Positions 37,928 to 46,268 of a stretch of 64,000 bases of DNA are shown piece after piece. Location: positions 99,424 to 163,423 of the forward strand of contig CADBXF010000010.1 of the NCBI GenBank assembly GCA_902798585.1, read 5' to 3'. Both the position numbers and the translations under genes were made by a program. The stretch is from an uncultured Lachnospiraceae bacterium (GTDB lineage Bacteria > Bacillota > Clostridia > Lachnospirales > Lachnospiraceae). The stretch's first letter is position 1. Each line of letters starts with the position of its first letter. The notes under the pieces were generated by a model that saw only the letters and a program-made list of their open reading frames with translations, searched no databases and was not told the origin of the DNA.

Positions 37928-39322
37928 ATGAAACTTTGGGGAGGACGCTTTACGAAAGAAGAAAACACGCTGGTTAACGAGTTTAATGCCTCGCTTCGCT
38001 TTGACCGCAGATTTTACTCGCAGGATATCCGCGGCAGCATCGCACACGCAACGATGCTCGGTCGTCAGGGAATTCTCACCGACGACGAGTGCCGTGCGGT
38101 CTGCGAGGGGCTCCGCAGGATTCGCGAAGAGCTCGACACCGGCGTTTTGCAGTTTGATGAGGACGCAGAGGACATCCACAGCTTTGTCGAAGCCACGCTC
38201 ACTGAGAGAATCGGCGATGCCGGCAAGAAGCTTCACACCGGTCGCTCGAGAAACGACCAGGTTGCGCTCGATATGCGCCTCTATATCCGCGACGAGCTTG
38301 ACGAGACGAGAAACCGCGTGATTGCACTGCTCGGAACGATTCATCGTCTGATGAAGGCTCACATCAATACGATTATGCCCGGATTTACGCACCTCCAGAA
38401 GGCGCAGCCGGTGACGCTTGCACACCATCTCGGTGCTTACATGGAGATGTTTAAGCGCGATTGCAACCGCCTTGCCGACATTCGCGCGCGCATGAACTAC
38501 TGCCCGCTCGGCGCAGGCGCTCTCGCCGGGACGACATACAATCTCGACCGTGCATTTACCGCAAAGCTTCTCGGCTTCGACGGACCGACGGCCAACAGCA
38601 TGGACTCCGTATCCGACCGCGATTATGTCATTGAGTATCTCGATGCCTGCGCTTTGATCATGATGCACTTGAGCAGATTTTGCGAGGAATATATCATCTG
38701 GAACACCGACGAGTACCGCTTCATCTCCGTTGACGACGCCTACTCGACCGGCAGTTCGATTATGCCGCAGAAGAAAAACCCCGATATCGCCGAGCTCATC
38801 CGCGGCAAGACCGGTCGTGTCTACGGCGCTCTCACCTCGATGCTCACGACGATGAAGGGGCTTCCCCTCGCCTACAACAAGGATATGCAGGAGGATAAGG
38901 AGCTGACCTTCGACGCGGTTGATACCGTAAAGGGCTGTCTTACACTCTTCAACAACATGCTTGCGACCACGAAGTTCCGCACCGAAATCATGGAGAAAAG
39001 CGCAGCCGGCGGATTTACAAACGCCACCGACGCCGCGGATTACCTTGTAAAGCACGGCGTTCCGTTCCGCGATGCCCACGGAATTATCGGTCAGCTCGTT
39101 CTTGCCTGTGAATCGAAGGGATGCGCGCTCGACACGCTTCCGCTCTCCGACTACAAGGCCATCTGTCCCGCTTTTGAGGAAGACATCTACGAGGCGATTT
39201 CGCTCGCTGTATGCGTTTCCAAGAGAAATACCACCGGCGCTCCCGGTCCTTCCGCCATGGAGGAGGAAATCGCCGCAGACGAGGCATTTCTCGCTTCGGT
39301 CGGCGCCAATGTGAGATATTGA
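37928..39322 (+). CDS. argH: Argininosuccinate lyase
   Basis: Cleaves argininosuccinate to arginine and fumarate. LWGGRFTKEENTLVNEFNASL opens the family; HTGRSRNDQVALDMRLY and the signature TGSSIMPQKKNPDIAELIRG (near residue 274) are intact. 464 residues. GGAGG lies before the ATG. It stands alone on the plus strand, away from the other arg genes. Confidence 0.98.
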   Translation: MKLWGGRFTKEENTLVNEFNASLRFDRRFYSQDIRGSIAHATMLGRQGILTDDECRAVCEGLRRIREELDTGVLQFDEDAEDIHSFVEATLTERIGDAGKKLHTGRSRNDQVALDMRLYIRDELDETRNRVIALLGTIHRLMKAHINTIMPGFTHLQKAQPVTLAHHLGAYMEMFKRDCNRLADIRARMNYCPLGAGALAGTTYNLDRAFTAKLLGFDGPTANSMDSVSDRDYVIEYLDACALIMMHLSRFCEEYIIWNTDEYRFISVDDAYSTGSSIMPQKKNPDIAELIRGKTGRVYGALTSMLTTMKGLPLAYNKDMQEDKELTFDAVDTVKGCLTLFNNMLATTKFRTEIMEKSAAGGFTNATDAADYLVKHGVPFRDAHGIIGQLVLACESKGCALDTLPLSDYKAICPAFEEDIYEAISLAVCVSKRNTTGAPGPSAMEEEIAADEAFLASVGANVRY

Positions 39323-39395
39323 CGGAGCGTTAACCTCGAAAACAGTTCCGATGCCCGTTAAAAGAACAGACGGCAATCTGCCTGATATTGCAGCA

Positions 39396-39423
39396 AAAGC
39401 CCCGGTAATCGCCGGGGCTTTCT
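39396..39423. terminator. Bidirectional terminator between argH and queA
   Basis: AAAGCCCCGG (39396-39405) and CCGGGGCTTT (39412-39421) with a 6-nt loop; A-rich before and T-rich after. The genes converge here. Confidence 0.9.
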
Positions 39424-39475
39424 TTCGTTCCTGCGGTATGCAGTTGTAATATCCGTTCCCGAAGCCGGGCTGCTG

Positions 39476-40549
39476 TCACACAAAGAAGCAGGCGTCGCCG
39501 AAGCTGAAAAACCGATACCGCTCCTTTACCGCTTCCTCGTAAGCATGCATCACATGCTCCTTGCCTGCAAATGCAGACACAAGCATAATCAATGTCGACT
39601 CCGGAAGATGGAAATTGGTGATGAGTCCGTCCATGCACTTAAACCGGTATCCGGGATAAATGAAGATGCTTGTATCGCCCTCGCACGCCGAAACCGTTCC
39701 GTCCTCCGCCGCAACCGTCTCAATCGTCCGGCAGCTCGTCGTTCCGACGCAGATGACGCGATGACCCGTGCGCTTCGCCTCGTTGATCAGATCCGCATCC
39801 TTTTGAAGAATCCTGTAGGTTTCCGTATGCATCTTGTGGTCGAGGATGTTCTCCTCCTTGACCGGCCGGAATGTGCCAAGCCCCACATGCAGCGTAACAT
39901 GCGCAATCGAAACGCCCTTCGCAGCAATCTCCGATAGCAACTTCTCCGTAAAATGAAGTCCTGCCGTGGGCGCTGCCGCCGACCCCTCATACTTCGCATA
40001 TACCGTCTGGTATCGGTTTTTATCCTGCAGCTTATGCGTGATGTACGGCGGAAGCGGCATCTGTCCGAGCTTATCGAGAATCTCCTCAAAGATTCCATCG
40101 AAATCGAACCGCACAATCCGGTTTCCGTCCTCCTTCACCTCGGTAACCGTCGCGATAAGCATCCCGTCTCCGAAGGAGATGCGGTCCCCGACCTGAGCGC
40201 GCTTCCCAGGCTTCGCGAGTGTCTCCCAGGTGCAGTCCCCGAGTCTTTTAAGCAGCAGAAGCTCCATGTGTGCACGGGGCTGTTCCGTCCCGTTCTTCGC
40301 GCTTCTTCCGCCGGCAACTTCCCTCGGAAGGCGTTCCCCGAGAAGTCGCGCGGGAATGACTTTCGTATCGTTAATGACAAGACAGTCCCCGGGCTGCAAA
40401 TAGTCAATCACATGAGAGAACACGGTGTGCGTGAGCGCCCCGGTCTCCCTGTCCATCACCAAAAGCCGCGACGAGGAACGGTCCACCAGAGGATCCTGTG
40501 CGATTAATTCCTTCGGCAAATCATAGTAAAAATCACTGGTTTTCAACAT
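39476..40549 (-). CDS. queA: S-adenosylmethionine:tRNA ribosyltransferase-isomerase
   Basis: Makes epoxyqueuosine in t[68 protein letters not shown] and [13 protein letters not shown] are family signatures. 357 residues, with a small insert near residue 70 ([14 protein letters not shown]) compared with the usual 340. Last gene downstream of pyrE; no other queuosine gene is in the window. Confidence 0.96.
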   Translation of the reverse strand: MLKTSDFYYDLPKELIAQDPLVDRSSSRLLVMDRETGALTHTVFSHVIDYLQPGDCLVINDTKVIPARLLGERLPREVAGGRSAKNGTEQPRAHMELLLLKRLGDCTWETLAKPGKRAQVGDRISFGDGMLIATVTEVKEDGNRIVRFDFDGIFEEILDKLGQMPLPPYITHKLQDKNRYQTVYAKYEGSAAAPTAGLHFTEKLLSEIAAKGVSIAHVTLHVGLGTFRPVKEENILDHKMHTETYRILQKDADLINEAKRTGHRVICVGTTSCRTIETVAAEDGTVSACEGDTSIFIYPGYRFKCMDGLITNFHLPESTLIMLVSAFAGKEHVMHAYEEAVKERYRFFSFGDACFFV

Positions 40550-40570
40550 TTTCCGATCTACTGCTCCGTA

Positions 40571-41242
40571 TTAAACGCCGTACTCCGCATAGTACGCATT
40601 GATTTTCTCCATCATCGCATCATCGATGACAATCTTGCCGCCGACCTCACGGTTATACAGATGCTCGACAACTTCCTTCATCGAGACAATAGCCGCCGTG
40701 GGCATACCGTACTCCTCGCGGATTTCATCGAGAGCGCCCTGCGTTCCCTTGCCGCGCTCACAGCGGTTTAAGGATACCATCAATCCGACAAGCGTGACAT
40801 CTGCCGCGGCGCGTACAATCGGAATGGTCTCATCCATGGACTTGCCCGAAGTCGTGACATCCTCAATCATCACAACGCGGTCCCCGTCCTTCAGTTTGCT
40901 TCCGAGCAAAATACCGACATCGCCGTGGTCCTTTATTTCCTTGCGGTTTGAGCAATACCGGATTTCCTTCCCGTAGAGCTTTGCGTAAGCAACCGCCGTA
41001 ACAACAGCAAGCGGAATACCCTTGTAGGAAGGTCCGAACAACACATCGAAGTCATCCCCGTAGGTGTCGTGGATTGCCTTTGCATAATACTCACCGAGGC
41101 GCATCAATTGCGAGCCCGTAACATACGCTCCCGCATTCATGAAGAACGGTGATTTCCGACCGCTCTTCAATGTGAAATCGCCGAATTTAAGCACCTCACA
41201 TTCCACCATAAACTCGATAAATTCCTGCTTATAAGCTTCCAT
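40571..41242 (-). CDS. pyrE: Orotate phosphoribosyltransferase
   Basis: Converts orotate and PRPP to OMP. The PRPP-binding motif is VVMIEDVTTSGKSMDE; LKSGRKSPFFMNAGAY and FGPSYKGIPLAV are substrate sites. 223 residues. GGAGG precedes ATG 41242. Fifty nucleotides separate it from the unknown membrane gene upstream. pyrF is not in the window. Confidence 0.97.
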   Translation of the reverse strand: MEAYKQEFIEFMVECEVLKFGDFTLKSGRKSPFFMNAGAYVTGSQLMRLGEYYAKAIHDTYGDDFDVLFGPSYKGIPLAVVTAVAYAKLYGKEIRYCSNRKEIKDHGDVGILLGSKLKDGDRVVMIEDVTTSGKSMDETIPIVRAAADVTLVGLMVSLNRCERGKGTQGALDEIREEYGMPTAAIVSMKEVVEHLYNREVGGKIVIDDAMMEKINAYYAEYGV

Positions 41243-41292
41243 ATAGCCTCCTTGTGCTTTATTTTACATAATTTTGCGCCTGATGATTCCTC

Positions 41293-42924
41293 TCAGTCCG
41301 CGGCATCGCTGTTCCAGAAATAGCGGAATTCCGTGCCGTGCCGCTCCGTGAGAAGATTCAACTTCCGAAGCTCCGAAATCAATGCGTCAATCTCCTCGCG
41401 GTTCAGGACTGTAAGCTGTTCCAGGAGATATGTCTTCGTATTTTCTTCAGCGGGATAGTTCCCGTTGGGATCATAGTTGTTAATGTCGCGGAGATATGCG
41501 GGTTCGCTTGCACGGTAGATGCTCAGATAGCATTTGTCGGCGAACCCAACCGCGTTTTGGTAATCCGAGAGTTCCCGGCTGAACCGGCTTCCGTAAAAGA
41601 GAAGGTCAACAAATTCGGAAGCGCTCTTTTTGCTCTCCGTGAAATGCCTCTGAACAACCTCCGCAATTTTCCGAAGCTCACGATCTCCGGCACGGTCGGC
41701 GGTAATCATGGAAGCCTTGCTCTCTTCGCCGTCGGGGTGATACATCACATTGTAACTGCCCGCATGAAACAAAAGCCGGCCGAATTTTCCGTCAGACACC
41801 GGGATATCAATTACGATATCCTTTCCGTCGAGACTCGTGAAGGGAACATGCCTTCCGATTCCGAACCCGTCGGTCATATACATCACAGCCATCAACACGG
41901 CGAATGCGATACCGGAGACAAGCAGGTTGCATACCCACAGGAGAAAGCGCTGCAGCGTGACCTTTGCAGTGTCTTTGTAATGAAAATAATAAACCAAAAA
42001 ATAAACGATACCGGTTATCCCGACAAACGCGGGAAAGCTGTAACTTGCCGAGAGATAATTGGCAACAAAGGCAAGAAAAATACTGATTGTGATTGCCGTT
42101 CCGAACATTACTCTTCCGCTTTTTTCAGGCGCTGCGGATTCCGAAGCCTCCGTAGGTTCCGAAGCCTCTGCTTCCGAAGTCTCCGTGTTTTTCCGGAATT
42201 CCCGATACATGAGAAACATCGCGGCGACGCTGATAAGAATACTGAGGAGCGCCTGCAAAAGCCACAATACCTCCGTATAGCGGAAGCCGCTGTATCCGGA
42301 GGAGGTATCGAATACATATTTGTACTCCCACGGGAATACAATAATCCGCGTCTGTATCCGGCCGAAATCGGAAAGCAGCGCAAGGATTGCCAGCCCGAGA
42401 ATACCGGTGACAAGGCTCAGAAAAATCACAGAAATCGAGAGATGCTTCGCCTTCCGTCGGCAGACCGCGCTGATAACCGCAAGCGTCTCGATCGCCAGCG
42501 AACAGGCAACCATGAGCGGAAGGTGAAGAAGCATATACTTCAGTTTCGCGCCCGATCCCCCCGTAAATCCGCCGACAGATGCGATAACCGGCAGGCCGAT
42601 GACGATTGCACCGACGATATGAATCTGCAGGACAGCCCAGACCTCTGCGAAGAAGAGTTTCTTTCGCCCGGCCTCTCCGGTCTCCGGCGCTTCTTCGGTG
42701 TCGTCATACAGCTTCGAAAACATTTTCCGCACATTGGCCGGAAAAATGCACAGCAAGGTCAAGGCTCCGAACGAAAGGCACATCCCGGAAGCGTTGAATC
42801 CACGGGAATTCGGAGACATGCACAAAAGAAACACGGCAAACGCGAGCAATGTGGAGAGCGTTACTTTCAAATTACTCCGCACTTCCCGAAACGCCAGGCG
42901 TTGTATTTCCGAAAAAGACTTCAT
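41293..42924 (-). CDS. Unknown multi-pass membrane protein in the pyr cluster
   Basis: I do not recognise a family. About ten hydrophobic segments are visible (for example VTLSTLLAFAVFLLCM, MCLSFGALTLLCIFPANV, IVGAIVIGLPVIASV, LLQALLSILISVAAMFLMY, LLWVCNLLVSGIAFAVLMAVMY), split by a Glu/Ala/Ser-rich loop near residue 260 (TETSEAEASEPTEASESA). The last 170 residues look soluble, with charged helices at the end. The start helix FSEIQRLAFREVRSNLK resembles membrane-entry helices of ABC-2-like proteins, a weak resemblance only. ATG 42924 has GGGGG upstream. It follows a lipoprotein gene by 41 nt and they probably function together. Confidence 0.7.
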   Translation of the reverse strand: MKSFSEIQRLAFREVRSNLKVTLSTLLAFAVFLLCMSPNSRGFNASGMCLSFGALTLLCIFPANVRKMFSKLYDDTEEAPETGEAGRKKLFFAEVWAVLQIHIVGAIVIGLPVIASVGGFTGGSGAKLKYMLLHLPLMVACSLAIETLAVISAVCRRKAKHLSISVIFLSLVTGILGLAILALLSDFGRIQTRIIVFPWEYKYVFDTSSGYSGFRYTEVLWLLQALLSILISVAAMFLMYREFRKNTETSEAEASEPTEASESAAPEKSGRVMFGTAITISIFLAFVANYLSASYSFPAFVGITGIVYFLVYYFHYKDTAKVTLQRFLLWVCNLLVSGIAFAVLMAVMYMTDGFGIGRHVPFTSLDGKDIVIDIPVSDGKFGRLLFHAGSYNVMYHPDGEESKASMITADRAGDRELRKIAEVVQRHFTESKKSASEFVDLLFYGSRFSRELSDYQNAVGFADKCYLSIYRASEPAYLRDINNYDPNGNYPAEENTKTYLLEQLTVLNREEIDALISELRKLNLLTERHGTEFRYFWNSDAAD

Positions 42925-42965
42925 TCTGTACCCCCTAATAGCATTCGCACCCTTCTCCGTGTCAA

Positions 42966-44123
42966 TCACTCGCAGACACGGGCGCGAACCGTCCGATTCT
43001 GCTCGGAATATACGAATTCAACCCTGCGAAGCGTCTCCGCACTGTAGTAATGAGCGTCACCCAATAAAGCTGCATCGGCCGGTATGCCGCCGGGAATTAC
43101 CTCAATCGTCGGATACAGGAACCAATGGCTCGATTCGGGAGGCAGCAATTTTAACTCATGCGCGGTACGGCAGTAAACCGACCAGCAATCCCCCGACTTA
43201 TCGTAAAATGTGACTCCGGCAACTCCGATGGATTTTACCCAGGCTATCAGCTCCGCTTCCTTCTCCGGGAAATCGACATCCGTCAGCTGTACCTCAAGGA
43301 GCAGCTGGTCTCTCCATGTCGCCCTCTGATATCGGGAATACTCTTGCAGACGGAGTTCGCTTTGTATGTATTGTTCGGGATCGTAGTTCTCCGCAGGTAT
43401 GATGTTCCGGACATCCTCATAGGTTTCCCGGTCGTCCTGTGCGGAATCCGGCTGCGGTTCTCCCGCATACCTTGAATCCCACTTCATAAACGGAGGCTGT
43501 ACTGTGTCGTCGGACAGGGTATCGACCGTCAACCCGGCCGGAATACATTCGAATGCAAAGATTTCCTCATTGAGATCGGAATACTCATAATACTGCAGTC
43601 CGTCAATCGTTTTCTGCGTGGCCTCTTTATGATCATTGTTGAGAAATGCCTTTACCGGAAGGTATGCCTTTCTGCCTGCCTTAACCGCCGTCGGAGTATA
43701 CGAGGCCGGCAGCGTCTGACAGAGATATTCCAGGATTTCCTTCGCTCTGTCGTCCCGCAGTTCCGAAACATAGGTCGCAGCCACGGGGTCTTCGCCGGGC
43801 TTGGTCCCCCTGCAGTAAAATTTGATTTCTCTTCCGTTTCGTTCGAAGGTTCCGCAGACAAGATTTCCGACAACCGAGTTGTCCTTTTCCCCGCTCTCGG
43901 CAAGGCTGACCCGGTCGTCCGTAAGCACAGCCCCGGGCTCGTCCTTCTGCAGATATGCAGTCGCCGTCCGGTATCCGATGCGGAGGCACAGCTCCCTCTG
44001 TTCCGTCTTGCTGGAGCATCCCGTTACAACAGCACTCATTACAATGACGAGCAAAATCATGAAAAGCCGACGATTCTGCCGGCCGGCGAAAAATATACCG
44101 CCGAAACACCCTCTTTCCCTCAT
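42966..44123 (-). CDS. Unknown lipoprotein in the pyr cluster
   Basis: Signal peptide with a basic start and FMILLVIVMSAVVTGCSSK; lipobox VVTGC, Cys near residue 36. The mature part (about 350 residues) has no family I can name. It contains FECIPAGLTVDTLSDD, a run of acidic and tyrosine residues (EDVRNIIPAENYDPEQY) and a C-terminal part with SVYCRTAHELKLLPPESSHW. ATG 44123 has AGGGGGCAGG upstream. It sits between pyrD (68 nt after its stop) and the unknown membrane protein. Confidence 0.7.
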   Translation of the reverse strand: MRERGCFGGIFFAGRQNRRLFMILLVIVMSAVVTGCSSKTEQRELCLRIGYRTATAYLQKDEPGAVLTDDRVSLAESGEKDNSVVGNLVCGTFERNGREIKFYCRGTKPGEDPVAATYVSELRDDRAKEILEYLCQTLPASYTPTAVKAGRKAYLPVKAFLNNDHKEATQKTIDGLQYYEYSDLNEEIFAFECIPAGLTVDTLSDDTVQPPFMKWDSRYAGEPQPDSAQDDRETYEDVRNIIPAENYDPEQYIQSELRLQEYSRYQRATWRDQLLLEVQLTDVDFPEKEAELIAWVKSIGVAGVTFYDKSGDCWSVYCRTAHELKLLPPESSHWFLYPTIEVIPGGIPADAALLGDAHYYSAETLRRVEFVYSEQNRTVRARVCE

Positions 44124-44191
44124 ACCTGCCCCCTATACAGTTTCGATGTGCAATTCCGATTGCGCGGAAATCCCCGTTTTCCGCACGGCAA

Positions 44192-45094
44192 TCACTTCAC
44201 ACAGCCGATGAGCTCCCGGATGTCTTCCACGCGGTTTCTCTGCATATACCGCTCGATACCGGCGACAATCTCCTCCGTCACCTTCGGATTCCCGAAGTTG
44301 GCGGTTCCTACGCTCACGGCGGTCGCACCGGCCATCAGAAACTCGATGGCATCCTCGGCGCAGGCGATTCCTCCCATACCGAGAATCGGAATCTGCACCT
44401 TCTGTGCAACCTGATACACCATCCGGACGGCAACCGGCTTGATTGCAGGCCCGGACAATCCGCCGGTCTTGTTGGCCAGCGCAAATGTTCTCCGGTTGAT
44501 ATCGATTTTCATGCCCGTTATGGTGTTGATCAGACTCACGGCATCCGCACCGCCGTTTTGCGCGGCAAGCGCCATCTCCGTGATGTCAGTCACATTCGGG
44601 CTCAGCTTCATGATAATCGGCTGTCGCGCAACGCGCTTAACGGCACGCGTAATCTCCTCAATCTTCGAGGCGTTCGTGCCGAAGGCGATTCCGCCCTCCT
44701 TCACATTCGGACAGCTGATGTTGATCTCGAGAAGGTCCGCGCAGGAGTCCGCAAGTCTCGCAACCGCCTGTGTGTATTCCTCCTCGGAATGTCCGCAGAC
44801 ATTGACGACAATCTTGGTATCGTACTTCTGCAAAAACGGCAAATCGCGGGACATAAATACATCGAGTCCCGGATTCTGCAGACCGATTGCATTGAGCATG
44901 CCGCCCGTCGTCTCCGCGACGCGGGGTGTGGGATTGCCTTCCCACGGCGTCACCGCAACGCCCTTCGTAACGACACCGCCGAGCTTGTTCAAATCGACAA
45001 ATTCACTGTATTCCATGCCGGACCCGAAGGTTCCCGACGCGGTCAGCACGGGATTTTTCAAGGTTACACCGGCAAAATTCACACTGGTATTCAT
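44192..45094 (-). CDS. pyrD: Dihydroorotate dehydrogenase, class 1B catalytic subunit
   Basis: FMN enzyme oxidising dihydroorotate, working with PyrK and NAD. MNTSVNFAGVTLKNPVLTASGTFG starts the family; LEINISCPNVKEGGIAFG contains the active-site Cys (class 1); LSPNVTDITEMA, SLINTITGMKIDI and GMGGIACAEDAIEFLMAGA are FMN/substrate sites. About 300 residues. ATG 45094 is preceded by GGAGAG; the frame upstream is part of a 126-nt leader with two hairpins. Confidence 0.97.
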   Translation of the reverse strand: MNTSVNFAGVTLKNPVLTASGTFGSGMEYSEFVDLNKLGGVVTKGVAVTPWEGNPTPRVAETTGGMLNAIGLQNPGLDVFMSRDLPFLQKYDTKIVVNVCGHSEEEYTQAVARLADSCADLLEINISCPNVKEGGIAFGTNASKIEEITRAVKRVARQPIIMKLSPNVTDITEMALAAQNGGADAVSLINTITGMKIDINRRTFALANKTGGLSGPAIKPVAVRMVYQVAQKVQIPILGMGGIACAEDAIEFLMAGATAVSVGTANFGNPKVTEEIVAGIERYMQRNRVEDIRELIGCVK

Positions 45095-45112
45095 AGTACT
45101 CTCCATCGTACC

Positions 45113-45190
45113 CGAAGGGGTTCCCCTTCGATGTTTTTGTTCTTCCCCGGCGCGGATTTTCCTTTTGCAAAGCAAAATGCCGCGCGCCGG
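45113..45190 (-). other. Two stem-loops between pyrK and pyrD
   Basis: CCGGCGCG and CGCGCCGG (45147-45154 and 45183-45190) enclose an inner TTTTGC/GCAAAA stem. A second stem is CGAAGGGG/CCCCTTCG (45113-45120, 45123-45130). The latter lies about 20 nt before pyrD. Neither has a T-run on the minus strand. Confidence 0.5.
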
Positions 45191-45220
45191 AAGTTACTGC
45201 GATTTCCCGCAGTAAATCGG

Positions 45221-46027
45221 CTACAGGCAAAGCTGATTCACTTCGAAGACCGGTCCCTCCGTACAGATGCGCTTGTTGTTTACATGCGAATGCGAATCGG
45301 TCTCACGGCTCTTCACAATACAGCCGAGACATGCGCCGACGCCGCAGGCCATGCGCTCCTCAAGCGAAATATATGCGGGAATTCCGAGTTCCTTCGCCGC
45401 ACCGGCGATTCCGCGAAGCATCGGCATCGGTCCGCAGGCTGCAAACAAAGTTCTCTCCTCCGCTCCGGAAGGAATCAGTTTCTCCGCACGGATGGCATCG
45501 AGCACGGTTCCGTGCGTACCGACGCTTCCGTCGTCCGTCGCGATATAGCAAGTCGCATAAGGCGCAAAATCATCCCGCAAAAACAGCTCGGCGTTGCGGT
45601 ATCCGAGCACTGCATGCACCTCATATCCGGCCTTCGACCATTCTTTTGCAAGCAACAACATCGGCGGGATTCCGATACCGCCGCCGATCAAAATGCGAAC
45701 CGGTCTCTCCTTCCCTTCCGCAACACTCTCGTAACCTGTGCCTATCGGTCCGAGAAGCCGCACCGAAGCGCCTGCACCCTTCTTTGAAAGCTCGTCCGTT
45801 CCGAAGCCAACAACGCGGTAGACAAGCCGCAGCGCCCCTGTGCTTCGATCGATATCGCAGATGCTGATCGGTCTCGGCAGAAGATGCGCACAGTCATCGG
45901 TGTAAACGCATACAAACTGACCCGGCATCGCGAACTTTACGATTTCCGGCGCGATTACCGTGGTGGAATAAATGCCCTCCGCGAGCCGTACCGTCTCCGC
46001 CACGGTCGCGATTATGTACTGTTTCAT
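45221..46027 (-). CDS. pyrK: Dihydroorotate dehydrogenase electron transfer subunit
   Basis: Couples PyrD to NAD through FAD and a 2Fe-2S cluster. FAMPGQFVCVYTDDCAHLLPRPISI is the FAD site, GGGIGIPPMLLLAKEW and ACGPMPML the NAD site; the iron ligands are in MACGVGACLGCIV plus a downstream Cys (NKRICTEGPVF). About 268 residues. ATG 46027 follows GGAGG. First gene of the pyr cluster, with its own promoter. Confidence 0.96.
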   Translation of the reverse strand: MKQYIIATVAETVRLAEGIYSTTVIAPEIVKFAMPGQFVCVYTDDCAHLLPRPISICDIDRSTGALRLVYRVVGFGTDELSKKGAGASVRLLGPIGTGYESVAEGKERPVRILIGGGIGIPPMLLLAKEWSKAGYEVHAVLGYRNAELFLRDDFAPYATCYIATDDGSVGTHGTVLDAIRAEKLIPSGAEERTLFAACGPMPMLRGIAGAAKELGIPAYISLEERMACGVGACLGCIVKSRETDSHSHVNNKRICTEGPVFEVNQLCL

Positions 46028-46091
46028 AATATCCTCCGAGTGCTGTCGGGCGGCATTTTTCGCTGTGCCGTTTGCCCCGTCGCACCGATTT

Positions 46092-46120
46092 ATTTTACCA
46101 TAGGGGAGCGGTCTTCGCAA
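46092..46120 (-). promoter_or_regulatory. Promoter of pyrK
   Basis: TTGCGA (46120-46115), 17 bp, TAAAAT (46097-46092) on the minus strand. No PyrR-type anti-terminator is apparent in the short leader. Confidence 0.55.
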
Positions 46121-46133
46121 GCAGAAATAACTG

Positions 46134-46162
46134 TTGCCATTCCCCGGAAAATGAAGTATACT
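46134..46162 (+). promoter_or_regulatory. Promoter of the dehydratase activase gene
   Basis: TTGCCA (46134-46139), 17 bp, TATACT (46157-46162). It predicts a leader of about 100 nt with two adjacent stems (46204-46224 and 46223-46243). Confidence 0.7.
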
Positions 46163-46268
46163 GTTGTCGTATGTGCGTACTTTATACATGTTAATAAAAA
46201 CCGCGTGATATGGTTTTAATCACGACGCAAATGTGGGGCGTCGCGAATATTTAAAGACGAGGTAAACT

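Noticed and set aside
37880..39376. 498-codon open frame antisense to argH
   Set aside because: Same effect of codon bias; argH signatures are intact on the plus strand.
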